Of a stretch of DNA of 64,000 nt, positions 1 to 9,109 are shown piece after piece (positions within the stretch are counted from its first letter, which is position 1; every line of letters starts with the position of its first letter). The stretch spans positions 1 to 64,000 of the forward strand of contig CANQNW010000006.1 of the NCBI GenBank assembly GCA_947625305.1. The letters run 5' to 3'. The translations under genes and the position numbers were made by a program. The notes below the pieces were generated by a model. That model was not told where the DNA came from and did no database searches. It saw only the letters and a program-made list of their open reading frames with translations. The DNA is from Candidatus Gastranaerophilales bacterium. GTDB lineage: Bacteria; Cyanobacteriota; Vampirovibrionia; Gastranaerophilales; Gastranaerophilaceae.

Positions 1-152
1 AAATTTTCTTCAACTTCTTTTCTTAAAAGCTGGGAATTACAATTAAAACACTTTATCCATAATTTGCCGATACTGTCATCAATTTGGGTATCTTGAGCTC
101 GTCTTGCAATCTGCATTTCTTTTCTTTGCTCAAACCAATCCTTTACTGTCAT
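1..152 (-). CDS. accD: Acetyl-CoA carboxylase carboxyltransferase beta subunit, N-terminal part (cut by window edge)
   Basis: Only the first 50 codons lie in the window; the gene runs off the left edge. The start ATG at 150-152 follows a strong ribosome site (GGAGGAAG). The visible protein has a short basic N-terminus and then LWIKCFNCNSQLLRKEVEEN, which matches the start of the AccD zinc ribbon (W-x-KC-x-x-C, then L-x-R-x-E-L-x-x-N). The second cysteine pair and the carboxyltransferase domain would be outside. AccD with AccA transfers carboxyl from biotin-BCCP to acetyl-CoA in fatty acid synthesis. It lies 104 nt downstream of argS on the same strand and may be cotranscribed. The call rests on about 20 residues, so it is good but not certain. 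Confidence 0.85.
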   Translation of the reverse strand, partial: MTVKDWFEQRKEMQIARRAQDTQIDDSIGKLWIKCFNCNSQLLRKEVEEN

Positions 153-255
153 AAAAGACTTCCTCCGCTAATCTGCTTGAATTGCCTTAATTTTTCTTTT
201 ATTATACATCAAATATTTTAAACTTTAAAATTATACAGCTGTTTATGTCTATTTA

Positions 256-2025
256 TTACATTTTTTCGGGAGCCGTAACTGCAATTATACTCATTGCGGA
301 TTTTAATATAATTATTACGGATTTTACAATTGCTAATCTTGCGTGCATTAATTTTTCATCTTCAACCAATACTTTTGAAAATGTATAAAACTGGTGGAAA
401 TTAGATGCTAATTCCTGCAGGTATTTTGTTAATAAATATGGGCTTCTGTATTTAGCCGAATTTATTACAACCGATTTATATTCTTCAAGTTTTAATATTA
501 ATTTTTTTGTTGTTTCGATTGATTTTTCATCATCAACTTTCCATATAACTTCAAAATCATCCTGCTTTAAGTTATTAAATATATCTTCTAATGATTTGAT
601 TTGTGCAGGCTGTATTTCTTTTTCTAAAATATTATATTTTTCCTGCAGTGCATGTCTTAATATCGAGCAGGCTCTTGCGTGTGCGTATTGTACATAAAAT
701 ACGGGATTCTCATCTGTCTTTGATTTTGCTAATTCAATATCAAAATCGAGAGTAGTATCTATACTTCTCATAATCATCCAAAATCTTGTCCCATCAACAC
801 CAACATCATCTATTAAGTCGTCAAGAGTAATCATTTTGGTTCTTTTGCCCATTCTGACCTGTTCGCCGTTCATAACAAGATTAACTAATTGCCCCAGTAA
901 TACTTCAAGAGAATCGGGATTATACCCCAAAACTTCAATGCTTGCACGCATTCTCGGAATATAACCATGATGATCGGCTCCCCAGATATTTATTAGCCTG
1001 TCAAAGCCTCTTTGTAGCTTGTTGTAATGGTATGCTATATCTGCCGTAAGATATGTGTATGCTCCGTCGGATTTTGTTATTACTCTATCCTGATCATCTC
1101 CGTATTTTGATGAGGCAAACCATAAGGCCCCGTCTTTTTCGTATAAAACACCAAGTTTATTAAGCTTTTCAATACATTCTTTTACTTTCCCCGATTCATG
1201 CAATGTTAGTTCACTGAAATAATTATCAAAATGCGTATTGAAGTTTTCCAAAAGCTTTTTTTGTATTGAAAGCATCTTTAATCTTGCGTATTTTGACAGA
1301 TATTTTAAATGTCCTTCATCAAAATTGTCTTTATAAGAAAGTTTAATTTCCTCTGCTTTATCAGGTTCTTCTTTTATAAATTCTTTTGCAACGGGTATTA
1401 AATACTCTCCCGTATAATAATTTTTAACTTCTTCTTCACTTTTCGGAAAATCAATATCTATACCGAGTTCTTTTAATATTCTTATATATAAAGACTTTCC
1501 CAGTTTTGTAATCTGGTTTCCCGCATCATTAATATAAAATTCCTGATATACATCATAACCCGAGTATTTCATGACATTAGCTAAGGCGCTGCCCATTGCA
1601 GCCCACCTTCCATGCCCGATATGAAACGGCCCTGTGGGGTTTGCACTTACATACTCAAGTATTACCTTTTCGCCTTTGCCGAAATTATTTCTTGCATAAT
1701 CTTCTTTTTTTTCAAGAATTTCGCTTAAAATTTCGTTAAGCATATTATTATGCAGTTTAAAATTAATAAATCCTGCGGCTATATTAATATCAAAGCCGTC
1801 AGGAGTAATATTTTCCGAAATAATTTCAGCGATTTTTGCAGGTGCAAGTTTAGCATATCTTGCAAGAGAAGATACATTTACCGCAAAATCTCCGAATTGA
1901 GTATTTTTTGGAATATCTGTTTGAAACGAATATTCATCATTTTGGCTCATAGAACCAAGTAGTCCTTTTTGTGTTAATTCTTTTACGGAATTATTGACTT
2001 TTTCTAAAAAATACTCTTTTAACAT
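256..2025 (-). CDS. argS: Arginyl-tRNA synthetase
   Basis: A class I synthetase of 589 aa that charges tRNA-Arg in the cytoplasm. The N-terminal additional domain (about 1-110) contains the typical NTQFGDFAVN segment. The HIGH signature is intact at residues 135-138 after SANPTGPF, and MGKRTKM near residue 395 occupies the KMSKS position. The protein ends in a DALR-type helical anticodon-binding domain with the usual C-terminal hydrophobic helix and APEKM end. The length is normal for the family. It is the fifth gene of the minus-strand run from the PpiC-like gene to accD, preceded by a 41-aa ORF. No oddities were seen. Confidence 0.97.
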   Translation of the reverse strand: MLKEYFLEKVNNSVKELTQKGLLGSMSQNDEYSFQTDIPKNTQFGDFAVNVSSLARYAKLAPAKIAEIISENITPDGFDINIAAGFINFKLHNNMLNEILSEILEKKEDYARNNFGKGEKVILEYVSANPTGPFHIGHGRWAAMGSALANVMKYSGYDVYQEFYINDAGNQITKLGKSLYIRILKELGIDIDFPKSEEEVKNYYTGEYLIPVAKEFIKEEPDKAEEIKLSYKDNFDEGHLKYLSKYARLKMLSIQKKLLENFNTHFDNYFSELTLHESGKVKECIEKLNKLGVLYEKDGALWFASSKYGDDQDRVITKSDGAYTYLTADIAYHYNKLQRGFDRLINIWGADHHGYIPRMRASIEVLGYNPDSLEVLLGQLVNLVMNGEQVRMGKRTKMITLDDLIDDVGVDGTRFWMIMRSIDTTLDFDIELAKSKTDENPVFYVQYAHARACSILRHALQEKYNILEKEIQPAQIKSLEDIFNNLKQDDFEVIWKVDDEKSIETTKKLILKLEEYKSVVINSAKYRSPYLLTKYLQELASNFHQFYTFSKVLVEDEKLMHARLAIVKSVIIILKSAMSIIAVTAPEKM

Positions 2026-2125
2026 AATTTTGCTCTCATAATGTAAACTACATTATTTAATATAGCAAAAAAATGCCAAATACCATATTCCTAATTCGGG
2101 AAAGTTTGAACTAACCTTTTAATAG

Positions 2126-2251
2126 TTATTGTTTTAATGTTTCTTCTACAAAAACATCATATAAATCAACACAAGACTTGATGTTTTCAATGTTGTCGAG
2201 AAGTTTTTTTATCTCTACATCAATTGGTTCTTCATTTAACGTGTAATCCAT
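2126..2251 (-). CDS. Small acidic ORF, 41 aa, unknown
   Basis: An ATG at 2249-2251 sits behind a fair ribosome site (GGAGAG, 7 nt upstream) and opens a 41-codon frame ending in TAA. The product begins MDYTLNEEPIDVEIKKLLDN and is acidic and probably helical. It has no recognisable motif. It sits in the 341-nt gap between the RNA methyltransferase gene and argS, on the same strand, about 100 nt upstream of argS. It could be a small protein or a translated leader of argS; length and ribosome site are the only support. Confidence 0.45.
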   Translation of the reverse strand: MDYTLNEEPIDVEIKKLLDNIENIKSCVDLYDVFVEETLKQ

Positions 2252-2366
2252 AAATTACTCTCCAATATCACTAACATGTTATTTATCGGCAGAATTTTAA
2301 AAAACTTTAGTGATTGTTTTATTTTTTTTAAGAAATATTACAAAAAGTATATACTCAAATAAAAAG

Positions 2367-3134
2367 TTATAAATTAAATAATTCGTATATTACAATAGAT
2401 ACGCTTATTGCAAGGTTTATGGATTCAACGTTATTTTTCATATTTAATTTAATATTTTTATCGGCTAAATTTGATAAATCAGCGGAAAGTCCTTTAGCTT
2501 CAGAACCAAACATTATAATATATTTATTAAGCTTTCCGCATTCTTCAAAAGTAATATTATTTTCTTTTGAAAGGGTTGTACCTATTAATGTATAGCCTTT
2601 GACAAATTGTTTTAAAGTGTTTAAGTCCTTTATTTCAACTATTGGGATTTTAAAAAAATTACCTGCAGTAGATCGGATTACTTTTGGGGAATATAGTTCT
2701 ATTGAATTGCCGTATAATATTATTCCTTCAACTCCAAAAGCTGCAGCGCTCCTGATAATTGTGCCTAAATTTCCGGGGTCTGATATTGAATCCAGCAGTA
2801 TTAATTTATTTTTGTTTTTAAGTCCTTCAACAGCATATTTTTTCTGCTTAGCTACTGCAACTATTTCGCAAGGTGAATTTGTTGTAGACAGTTTTTTTAT
2901 AATATTTTCATCAATTACGGTTACGGGGTAATTTAATTTTGAGATGTTTGTATCTTTAAGTGCATAAATATTTATTATTTCAATTTTTTCATTAATGAGT
3001 TCTTCAACGGCTTTAAGCCCTTCAACTATAAATAAACCCGATTCATCTCTGTATTTTTTCAGGTGAAACTTTGTTATTTCCTTTATTTTATTATTGGAAA
3101 TCGTATTTATTGCAGACACGAATTTGCCTGCCAT
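2367..3134 (-). CDS. SpoU/TrmH-family RNA 2'-O-ribose methyltransferase
   Basis: A 255-aa SPOUT-class methyltransferase. The N-terminal substrate-binding domain has the FIVEGLKAVEEL signature of the SpoU substrate-binding region. The trefoil-knot catalytic domain shows motif 1 (SDPGNLGTIIRSAAAFGV), motif 2 (IIMFGSEAKGLS) and motif 3 (NVESINLAISVSIVIYEL). The family methylates 2'-hydroxyls of tRNA or 23S rRNA using S-adenosylmethionine; which RNA is used here (RlmB-like or TsnR-like) cannot be told. The start lies 28 nt inside the end of the upstream aminopeptidase gene, with no clear ribosome site, so translational coupling is likely. Confidence 0.9.
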   Translation of the reverse strand: MAGKFVSAINTISNNKIKEITKFHLKKYRDESGLFIVEGLKAVEELINEKIEIINIYALKDTNISKLNYPVTVIDENIIKKLSTTNSPCEIVAVAKQKKYAVEGLKNKNKLILLDSISDPGNLGTIIRSAAAFGVEGIILYGNSIELYSPKVIRSTAGNFFKIPIVEIKDLNTLKQFVKGYTLIGTTLSKENNITFEECGKLNKYIIMFGSEAKGLSADLSNLADKNIKLNMKNNVESINLAISVSIVIYELFNL

Positions 3135-4759
3135 TTCATATAATAATATTTTTCGTAGTCATTCATTATAGATAAATCAACAAGTTTTATCTCAAACGGA
3201 AAATGAGAGAAGGAATTCATAATTATTTTATCCTCTTCATAAGCCGCATAAACTGTGTTTTCAAGCCTTATTCCGCCCCAGCCTTCTTTATATACTCCGG
3301 GTTCTATTGAAAAAACGGTATTTTCTATTATTTTAGTTTTTCCCGCATCAGATGATGAAACTCTTGGCGGGTTTTCATGTACGGATATTCCTACACCGTG
3401 CCCTGTTGAATGTGAAAATTTATATTCCTCAGACAATGTTTTATTTATAGTATCTCTCGCTATTTTATCTATATTGTAATAAGAAGATTTCTTTTTGTAT
3501 TTATTGTAATAAGCATTAAAGAATGCTTTTACAACGGCAGTATATGCTTTTTTTTGTTCTTCAGACGGCTCGCCTTTTATAAAGGTTCTTGTTGTATCTG
3601 TTGCGTAGCCGCCTTCATAGTATCCGCCAAAATCTACAAGCAGAAAGTCACCATCTTGCACAAGTTTTTCTTTTGATGATGATGTGTAATGTACTATTGA
3701 ACTGTTTGTTCCTGAGGCTACTATCGGTTTAAAACTTAATGATTTAGCCCCGTTATCCTTCATTGATTTAACCAGTGCTTCATAATAATCATATTCTGAG
3801 TATATTTTATCGGAATTTATCATTTCATATATGATTTTTAAAGCTTCATCCGATTTCTTAAAACATTCTTTTAAATGGTTTATTTCATTTTCATTTTTGA
3901 CTGTTTTTAATAAATTTAATCTGCTTGGAAGTATTTTATTATTTTGGTTTATAAGTTTGTAATCATATATTGATAATTGATTTTCATCAATAAATAAAGT
4001 TTCATTACTTATTTCTTTTAAGTCATTTTCAAAATCATTTAACGGCTTTATTTTGTAGTACTCCCCTATAAAAGGAAGATTACAGTCAGAATATATTCTT
4101 GCCTCTTTTTCGTCAATTATAGCTTTTGCAGGGAATATCGAAGTATAGTCAAAATCATAAGACCGCAGGTTTGTTAAGTATGCAATATCTTCTAGGCAGG
4201 TAGTAAGTATATTAAATTTTTCACCCGCATATTCTTTTATTCTTTCAAACTTTTTATCGGCACTTTCGCCTGTTATGTCTTCATTTACTTTAAAAACATT
4301 GAAGTTTATTTGATTATTTTCACCTATAAAGTTTAATACGATATCGGTATTTATCAGTTTTATTGATGAATTTTTGTTTTGCAGATTTTTTAAAAGTGCA
4401 TCATAAAACTTTTTGGAGGTCTTTTTAGAATTAATTCCCAATTTAAAATATGATGGAATTATTTCTGTTAGTGCAGTAAAGTATGATTTATTCAGCGGGA
4501 GTTTAACAACTTCAATATAATCATGATTTACTTCCTTGTCTGCCTGCTCATGGTATCTTGTGTCAACAAACAGGTAAATTTTATCTTTAGTAAATAATAC
4601 GTCACCCGTTGAACCTGAAAATTCCGTAAGATAATATCTTGCATTTTGGTTCAGCATATTATATTCCAATAAAAATTCATTAGTGGAGTTTATTATCAAC
4701 CCGTCTAAATCATTTTTATTTAGAAATTCTTTTATATGTTCAATTAATTCCGTATTCAT
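3107..4759 (-). CDS. M24B-family Xaa-Pro aminopeptidase
   Basis: A 550-aa protein with creatinase-type N-terminal domains and a C-terminal pita-bread catalytic domain. It removes N-terminal residues preceding proline. The metal ligands appear in order in DFGGYYEGGYATDTTR (two Asp), in HSTGHGVGISVHENP (His) and in FSIEPGVY and GGIRLENTV (two Glu). The upstream HYTSSSKEKLVQDGDFLLVD is also typical. It is longer than the E. coli enzyme and resembles the three-domain (APP1-like) architecture. Its ATG overlaps the stop of the upstream isomerase gene by one base (TAATG) and lacks a good ribosome site, so it is probably coupled. No signal peptide; cytosolic. Confidence 0.93.
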   Translation of the reverse strand: MNTELIEHIKEFLNKNDLDGLIINSTNEFLLEYNMLNQNARYYLTEFSGSTGDVLFTKDKIYLFVDTRYHEQADKEVNHDYIEVVKLPLNKSYFTALTEIIPSYFKLGINSKKTSKKFYDALLKNLQNKNSSIKLINTDIVLNFIGENNQINFNVFKVNEDITGESADKKFERIKEYAGEKFNILTTCLEDIAYLTNLRSYDFDYTSIFPAKAIIDEKEARIYSDCNLPFIGEYYKIKPLNDFENDLKEISNETLFIDENQLSIYDYKLINQNNKILPSRLNLLKTVKNENEINHLKECFKKSDEALKIIYEMINSDKIYSEYDYYEALVKSMKDNGAKSLSFKPIVASGTNSSIVHYTSSSKEKLVQDGDFLLVDFGGYYEGGYATDTTRTFIKGEPSEEQKKAYTAVVKAFFNAYYNKYKKKSSYYNIDKIARDTINKTLSEEYKFSHSTGHGVGISVHENPPRVSSSDAGKTKIIENTVFSIEPGVYKEGWGGIRLENTVYAAYEEDKIIMNSFSHFPFEIKLVDLSIMNDYEKYYYMKWQANSCLQ

Positions 4760-5043
4760 TAGTCTTTTTTATCTGTTAAGTAAATTAAATGATAACCGAA
4801 TTGAGTTTTAATAGGATTGGATACTTCACCTACTTCCATAGAAAAAGCGGCATTTTCAAATTCTTTAACCATTTGACCTCTTGTAAAATATCCCAAATCA
4901 CCGCCATTTTGTCCGGATGGGCATAATGATACTTCTTTTGCGGCTTGAGCAAATTTTTTACCGTTATTAATTTCTTCTTTTAATTTTACGGCTTCTTCTT
5001 CGGTCTTTACCAATATGTGACTTGCTTTTACGAATGTCGGCAT
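4759..5043 (-). CDS. Parvulin-type (PpiC/rotamase) peptidyl-prolyl isomerase
   Basis: A single parvulin domain of 94 aa and nothing else. It runs from KASHILVKTEEEA to GYHLIYLTDKK, with the conserved His of the ASHIL motif, GGDLGYF and the FGYHLI end. There is no signal peptide or chaperone domain, so it should be a small cytosolic isomerase of the E. coli PpiC (Par10) type. A ribosome site (AAAGGAAA) precedes the ATG. It is the first gene of the minus-strand run, transcribed away from the membrane protein gene at 5159. Confidence 0.93.
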   Translation of the reverse strand: MPTFVKASHILVKTEEEAVKLKEEINNGKKFAQAAKEVSLCPSGQNGGDLGYFTRGQMVKEFENAAFSMEVGEVSNPIKTQFGYHLIYLTDKKD

Positions 5044-5158
5044 TTTGTAAGTTTTCCTTTCTTTGTTTGAATTATAGCATAATTGCTCTTTTTAAACAAA
5101 TTATACAATTCTTGTCTTAAATAATATTACATTATAAAATTAAAAAAACGGGATTTTT

Positions 5159-6847
5159 ATGAATAAAATTTTTAAATGGATATCTTTATTACTATTTATT
5201 GTTTTTATTTATGTTTTTACTTCTTATCATATTGGCAGGGAAACAATATTATACAGATGTGATTTTATTGAATATAACTTGTTCTATTATGATTATGCAA
5301 AATTATTTATTTCTGATTTTAATACTTTTATTCATAATATGTGCTTCGAAGTACAAAATTTAAACCGAAATCCCTTTATTAATATATTTTTAATACCTTT
5401 CTTTTTTATTTTTAAAGAGAGCCGTGCGGGCTATATAACAGCAATAAATCTTGTTTTTATGCTTCCTTGTATGATTTTGCTTTATAAAATATTGAATGAA
5501 TTTATATTAGAACCGCAAAAAAATAAAATAATTTATTATTTAATGATATTTTCAATTATATTTTTATTTCCGCCCGTATGGATGGCAAGTTTATCGGGAA
5601 TTCCCGATATTTGCGGAATGGTTCCCTTCTTGGGTGCGCTTTATTTATACTTTAAGTACGGGTGTAATAAAGAAACCCCTTTAAAGTATTTGTTTATAAT
5701 GGCGGGGTTATTGTATTTATCCTTTTTATTTAGAAGGTGGTATTCCGTTGTTATTGTAGTATTTCTTTCTTCTGTCTTTATAGAAAATTTTATTCAATCA
5801 CTAAAGAAACCTTTTGCTGTCAAAGCATGTATTTATAAAAATTTATATGTTTTGAGAAATCTTTTAATAGTTTTTATTATAATTCTTGGACTTGCCTTAT
5901 GTATTCAATACGGATATATAAGTAGAATTTTCTTAAATGAGGGTAATGAAAGAGAACTTTATTCCGTTGCATTTAGTCAGTGGAATATAATATTTAAAGA
6001 AATACCGGGATATGTTTATTTGATTTTATCCGTTTTGGGAATAGTATTTAATCTGAAAAACAAATATATCAGATTTGTAGCTTATAATCTGCTTTTATAT
6101 ATTTTTATATTCCTTATTTGTCTGCATAATCAGCTTCTATGGATTAATCATTATGTATTTATTGCATGTATGCTTATTATACTTGTATGTGCAGCTGTAA
6201 ATCATTTATCAAATATAATAAAAATAAACGGTATTAGAAATATTATAATGTCATTAATAATATTTTACGCTATTTTTAACTTTATAATGTGTTTTGAATT
6301 CCCTCGAAATGATAAATCGGGGATTTTATTCTCACGAAATTTTTATTTTGATGATACAAGTGCCGATTACATGACGGTAAAAGAACTATATGATTTCCTT
6401 GAAAATGAATATCAGAAAAATAATAATATAAAGGCTTCACAGTATGGTATGCATGATTCATTCGGTTATTATCAATTAAGAGGCATAAACCCTAAAAGTG
6501 CATTTATAAAAAATAATTATATGTGTGAAAATATTCTAGATTCTGATTATAAGGCAAGTGAATTAAATGCTGATTATATAATTAATATAACCCCTTTAAA
6601 ATTATTTTTTGATGATAAATCGCTGGCAAGAGTTTTGTATACGGCAAATAAAATGTTTGAAACTCATACGGGTATTGCTGAAAACTATGAAAAAATAAAA
6701 GACTACAATCTTACAGACGGCACTAAACTTACATTATATAAAAGAATTAAGCCCTTAACAAAACAGCAAATAAAAGAGTATCTTGAACAATTTTATGAAT
6801 ATTATCCTGACTGGGAAAATCGTGAATTTGTAAAATTATATGAATAG
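5159..6847 (+). CDS. Polytopic membrane protein, GT-C glycosyltransferase-like, unknown specificity
   Basis: A 562-aa protein with about ten hydrophobic segments. It begins with a transmembrane helix (ISLLLFIVFIYVFTSYHIGR), followed by loops and helices, and ends in a soluble region of about 150 residues after residue 415. This layout, with a large C-terminal extracytoplasmic part, resembles GT-C membrane glycosyltransferases or O-antigen-type enzymes that use lipid-linked sugars. I cannot point to an unambiguous catalytic motif, so the enzyme class is inference from topology. Two further proteins of similar layout occur in this window (9110-10636 and 58400-59899). It starts 115 nt from the divergent PpiC-like gene. 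Confidence 0.75.
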   Translation: MNKIFKWISLLLFIVFIYVFTSYHIGRETILYRCDFIEYNLFYYDYAKLFISDFNTFIHNMCFEVQNLNRNPFINIFLIPFFFIFKESRAGYITAINLVFMLPCMILLYKILNEFILEPQKNKIIYYLMIFSIIFLFPPVWMASLSGIPDICGMVPFLGALYLYFKYGCNKETPLKYLFIMAGLLYLSFLFRRWYSVVIVVFLSSVFIENFIQSLKKPFAVKACIYKNLYVLRNLLIVFIIILGLALCIQYGYISRIFLNEGNERELYSVAFSQWNIIFKEIPGYVYLILSVLGIVFNLKNKYIRFVAYNLLLYIFIFLICLHNQLLWINHYVFIACMLIILVCAAVNHLSNIIKINGIRNIIMSLIIFYAIFNFIMCFEFPRNDKSGILFSRNFYFDDTSADYMTVKELYDFLENEYQKNNNIKASQYGMHDSFGYYQLRGINPKSAFIKNNYMCENILDSDYKASELNADYIINITPLKLFFDDKSLARVLYTANKMFETHTGIAENYEKIKDYNLTDGTKLTLYKRIKPLTKQQIKEYLEQFYEYYPDWENREFVKLYE

Positions 6848-6884
6848 ACTGTCAATTTAATATTTTACGTGTTTTTATTTCGGT

Positions 6885-7760
6885 ATGAAAATAGGTAATA
6901 TAACATCAAAATTTATAAATAGAATATCACCTAAACCGCAGGTGCCTCAAATTGGGAGAATATTCTCTCAGGGGCTGAATTCTGATGTTTTTGAAAAATC
7001 AGGTAAAAAAGACTTAATAGATGAAATTCAAGAAAAAAGAAATTTTAAAATATCGGATTATGAACATTTGACCAATAAAGAAAAAGCTCAACTTAGAAAA
7101 ATAGGCGGAGTTATGGATATACAAGATCATATTTCTGTTGTTATGTCTTGTGGTTTAGCAATGAAAAAATATTTTGATGATGTCTACGGTAAAGATAATT
7201 ATGTATTTATTTCAATAGGGACATCTCCCTCTACAATAGGCAGGGTAATGGAATTTTGCGGAGTTGAAACAAAATACCTTCCAATATCGGGTATGGGTGT
7301 TGTTTCTGATGACTTTAAATTTAAGTATTCAAAAGAATATGCAGAATTTTTAAAAGAACAAAAGTTAACTTCCGAGGATATAGCAAATTCCGGCAAAACA
7401 TATTTATTTACCGATCATATAGCATCAGGCAGAACCTTAAGAGCTTTTAGAAGAATGATGAGTGAAGTATACGGTATATATCCTGATATAAATGTAAAAT
7501 ATTTCAGCCTTATTGATAAAATAAGAAGAATAAGTAAAGATGAAGAGTTGTCTGACAGCATGGAATTATCTTTAATTTCTTCACATCCTCAGGTTTTTGG
7601 AGGAATTCCTCATCTTAATTTTATGGAATTAAATTTAGTAAATGATACGGTTATGCAGAAAGCTAATTTACCTTCTAAAATATTTAACTTTGAATTAATA
7701 GAAAAATTAAAAAGAAGAAAACTTTTAAAATATAATCCTGCTAACGAAAATGCTTTATAA
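6885..7760 (+). CDS. Phosphoribosyltransferase-like protein, function unknown
   Basis: A 291-aa soluble protein that I do not recognise as a named enzyme. Residues 175-185, FTDHIASGRTL, look like the PRPP-binding loop of type I phosphoribosyltransferases (hydrophobic stretch, D-D or D-H, then T/S-G-x-T). An earlier segment FISIGTSPSTIGRVMEF (about 108-124) could be the first PRTase-fold strand and helix. The N-terminus (MKIGNITSKFINRISPKPQV) is basic and looks unstructured, like the leaders of other orphan proteins in this window. No partner gene for nucleotide salvage is adjacent. The fold call is tentative; function is open. Confidence 0.5.
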   Translation: MKIGNITSKFINRISPKPQVPQIGRIFSQGLNSDVFEKSGKKDLIDEIQEKRNFKISDYEHLTNKEKAQLRKIGGVMDIQDHISVVMSCGLAMKKYFDDVYGKDNYVFISIGTSPSTIGRVMEFCGVETKYLPISGMGVVSDDFKFKYSKEYAEFLKEQKLTSEDIANSGKTYLFTDHIASGRTLRAFRRMMSEVYGIYPDINVKYFSLIDKIRRISKDEELSDSMELSLISSHPQVFGGIPHLNFMELNLVNDTVMQKANLPSKIFNFELIEKLKRRKLLKYNPANENAL

Positions 7761-7783
7761 TATTTTTCAAGTATAATTTTAAT

Positions 7784-9106
7784 ATGAAAAAATTATATAT
7801 AGAAACACTCGGATGCCAAATGAATAAATCAGACAGTGAAAGAATTGCCGGAATTCTTTCTCACTTTGGATATATTGAAACCGAAAATGAAAAAGAGGCT
7901 GATTTATTAATAATAAATACCTGTTCAATAAGACAGCTTTCTGCAGATAAAGCATACAGCCAATTAGGGGTATGGGGAAAAATGAAAAAATCAAAACCTC
8001 ATATTAAAATCGGGATTTGCGGATGTGTCGCTCAGCAGGATAAAGATAATATAAGAAAAAGAGCGCCTTATGTTGATTTAGTCTTCGGCACTCATAATAT
8101 ATATGAACTCCCGGCTCTTATAAAAAGAATTGAAAACGATGAAAAAGTTTGTGCAATTACAAATAATCCCGTAATATGCAATCAAAACGATTTTAAAATA
8201 ATCAGAAAAAACTCCGTAAATGCCTGGATTCCAATTATAGAGGGTTGTAATAACTTCTGTACATACTGCGTTGTTCCGTTTACAAGAGGCAGAGAACGAA
8301 GCAGAAAGCCCGAGGAAATAATTTGTGAAGCTGAAAATATTATAAAAGAAGGCTTTAAAGAAATTACTCTGCTTGGGCAGAATGTCGACAGCTACGGTAA
8401 AGATTTTAATGATAAAAATATAACTCTTGCTAATCTGCTGAGAGAATTAAATAAAATTGAAGGTAAATTTAGAATTCGCTTTGTTACATCATATCCTTCA
8501 GATATTACTGATGACCTTATTAATGCAGCGGCGGAATGCGAAAAAGTATGTAAATATTTTCATATCCCCATGCAGTCAGGTAATTCCCGCATATTAAAGG
8601 AAATGAACAGAAGATATACAAAGGAAGAATATTATAATATTGTCTCAAAAATAAGAAACAGATTCCCTTTAGTTACTATAACCAGCGACTTTATTGCAGG
8701 ATTCCCCGGGGAAACGGAAGAAGAATTTCAAGATACATTAAAAGCAATAGATGAACTTGAACTCGATTATTCTAATACCGCTGCATATTCCCCAAGAGCC
8801 TTTACAAAAGCTGGGAAAATGACGGATAAATTTATTCCCGAACCCGTAAAATACGAAAGACTTGAAAGACTTAATGAAAAAAATCGTGAGGTCTGTTTAA
8901 AATCCAACGAAAAGTTTATAGGGAAAGTTTTAAAGGTTCTTGTTGAGGCTAAAACAGAAAAAGACGGAAAAATAATATTAAACTCCAGAGCCGATAACAA
9001 TAAAATCGTTCATTTTGAATCGGATAAATATAATATAGGCGATTTTGTAAATGTTAAAATTACAAAGGCTCAAACCTGGTGCTTATACGGTGAAATTGAA
9101 GAATAA
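7784..9106 (+). CDS. miaB: tRNA-2-methylthio-N6-dimethylallyladenosine synthase
   Basis: A radical-SAM methylthiotransferase of 440 aa that adds the 2-methylthio group to i6A37 of tRNAs. The N-terminal UPF0004 domain has the three cluster cysteines (TLGCQMNKSDSERI, NTCSIR, GCVAQQ). The radical SAM CxxxCxxC is in EGCNNFCTYCVVPFTRGRERSR. A C-terminal TRAM domain covers about 370-440. The QMNKSDSE signature and GREKSR-like stretch favour MiaB over MtaB; a clear MtaB paralogue lies at 45644-46939. It ends 3 nt from the convergent gene at 9110. No ribosome site is obvious. Confidence 0.94.
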   Translation: MKKLYIETLGCQMNKSDSERIAGILSHFGYIETENEKEADLLIINTCSIRQLSADKAYSQLGVWGKMKKSKPHIKIGICGCVAQQDKDNIRKRAPYVDLVFGTHNIYELPALIKRIENDEKVCAITNNPVICNQNDFKIIRKNSVNAWIPIIEGCNNFCTYCVVPFTRGRERSRKPEEIICEAENIIKEGFKEITLLGQNVDSYGKDFNDKNITLANLLRELNKIEGKFRIRFVTSYPSDITDDLINAAAECEKVCKYFHIPMQSGNSRILKEMNRRYTKEEYYNIVSKIRNRFPLVTITSDFIAGFPGETEEEFQDTLKAIDELELDYSNTAAYSPRAFTKAGKMTDKFIPEPVKYERLERLNEKNREVCLKSNEKFIGKVLKVLVEAKTEKDGKIILNSRADNNKIVHFESDKYNIGDFVNVKITKAQTWCLYGEIEE

Positions 9107-9109
9107 AAA

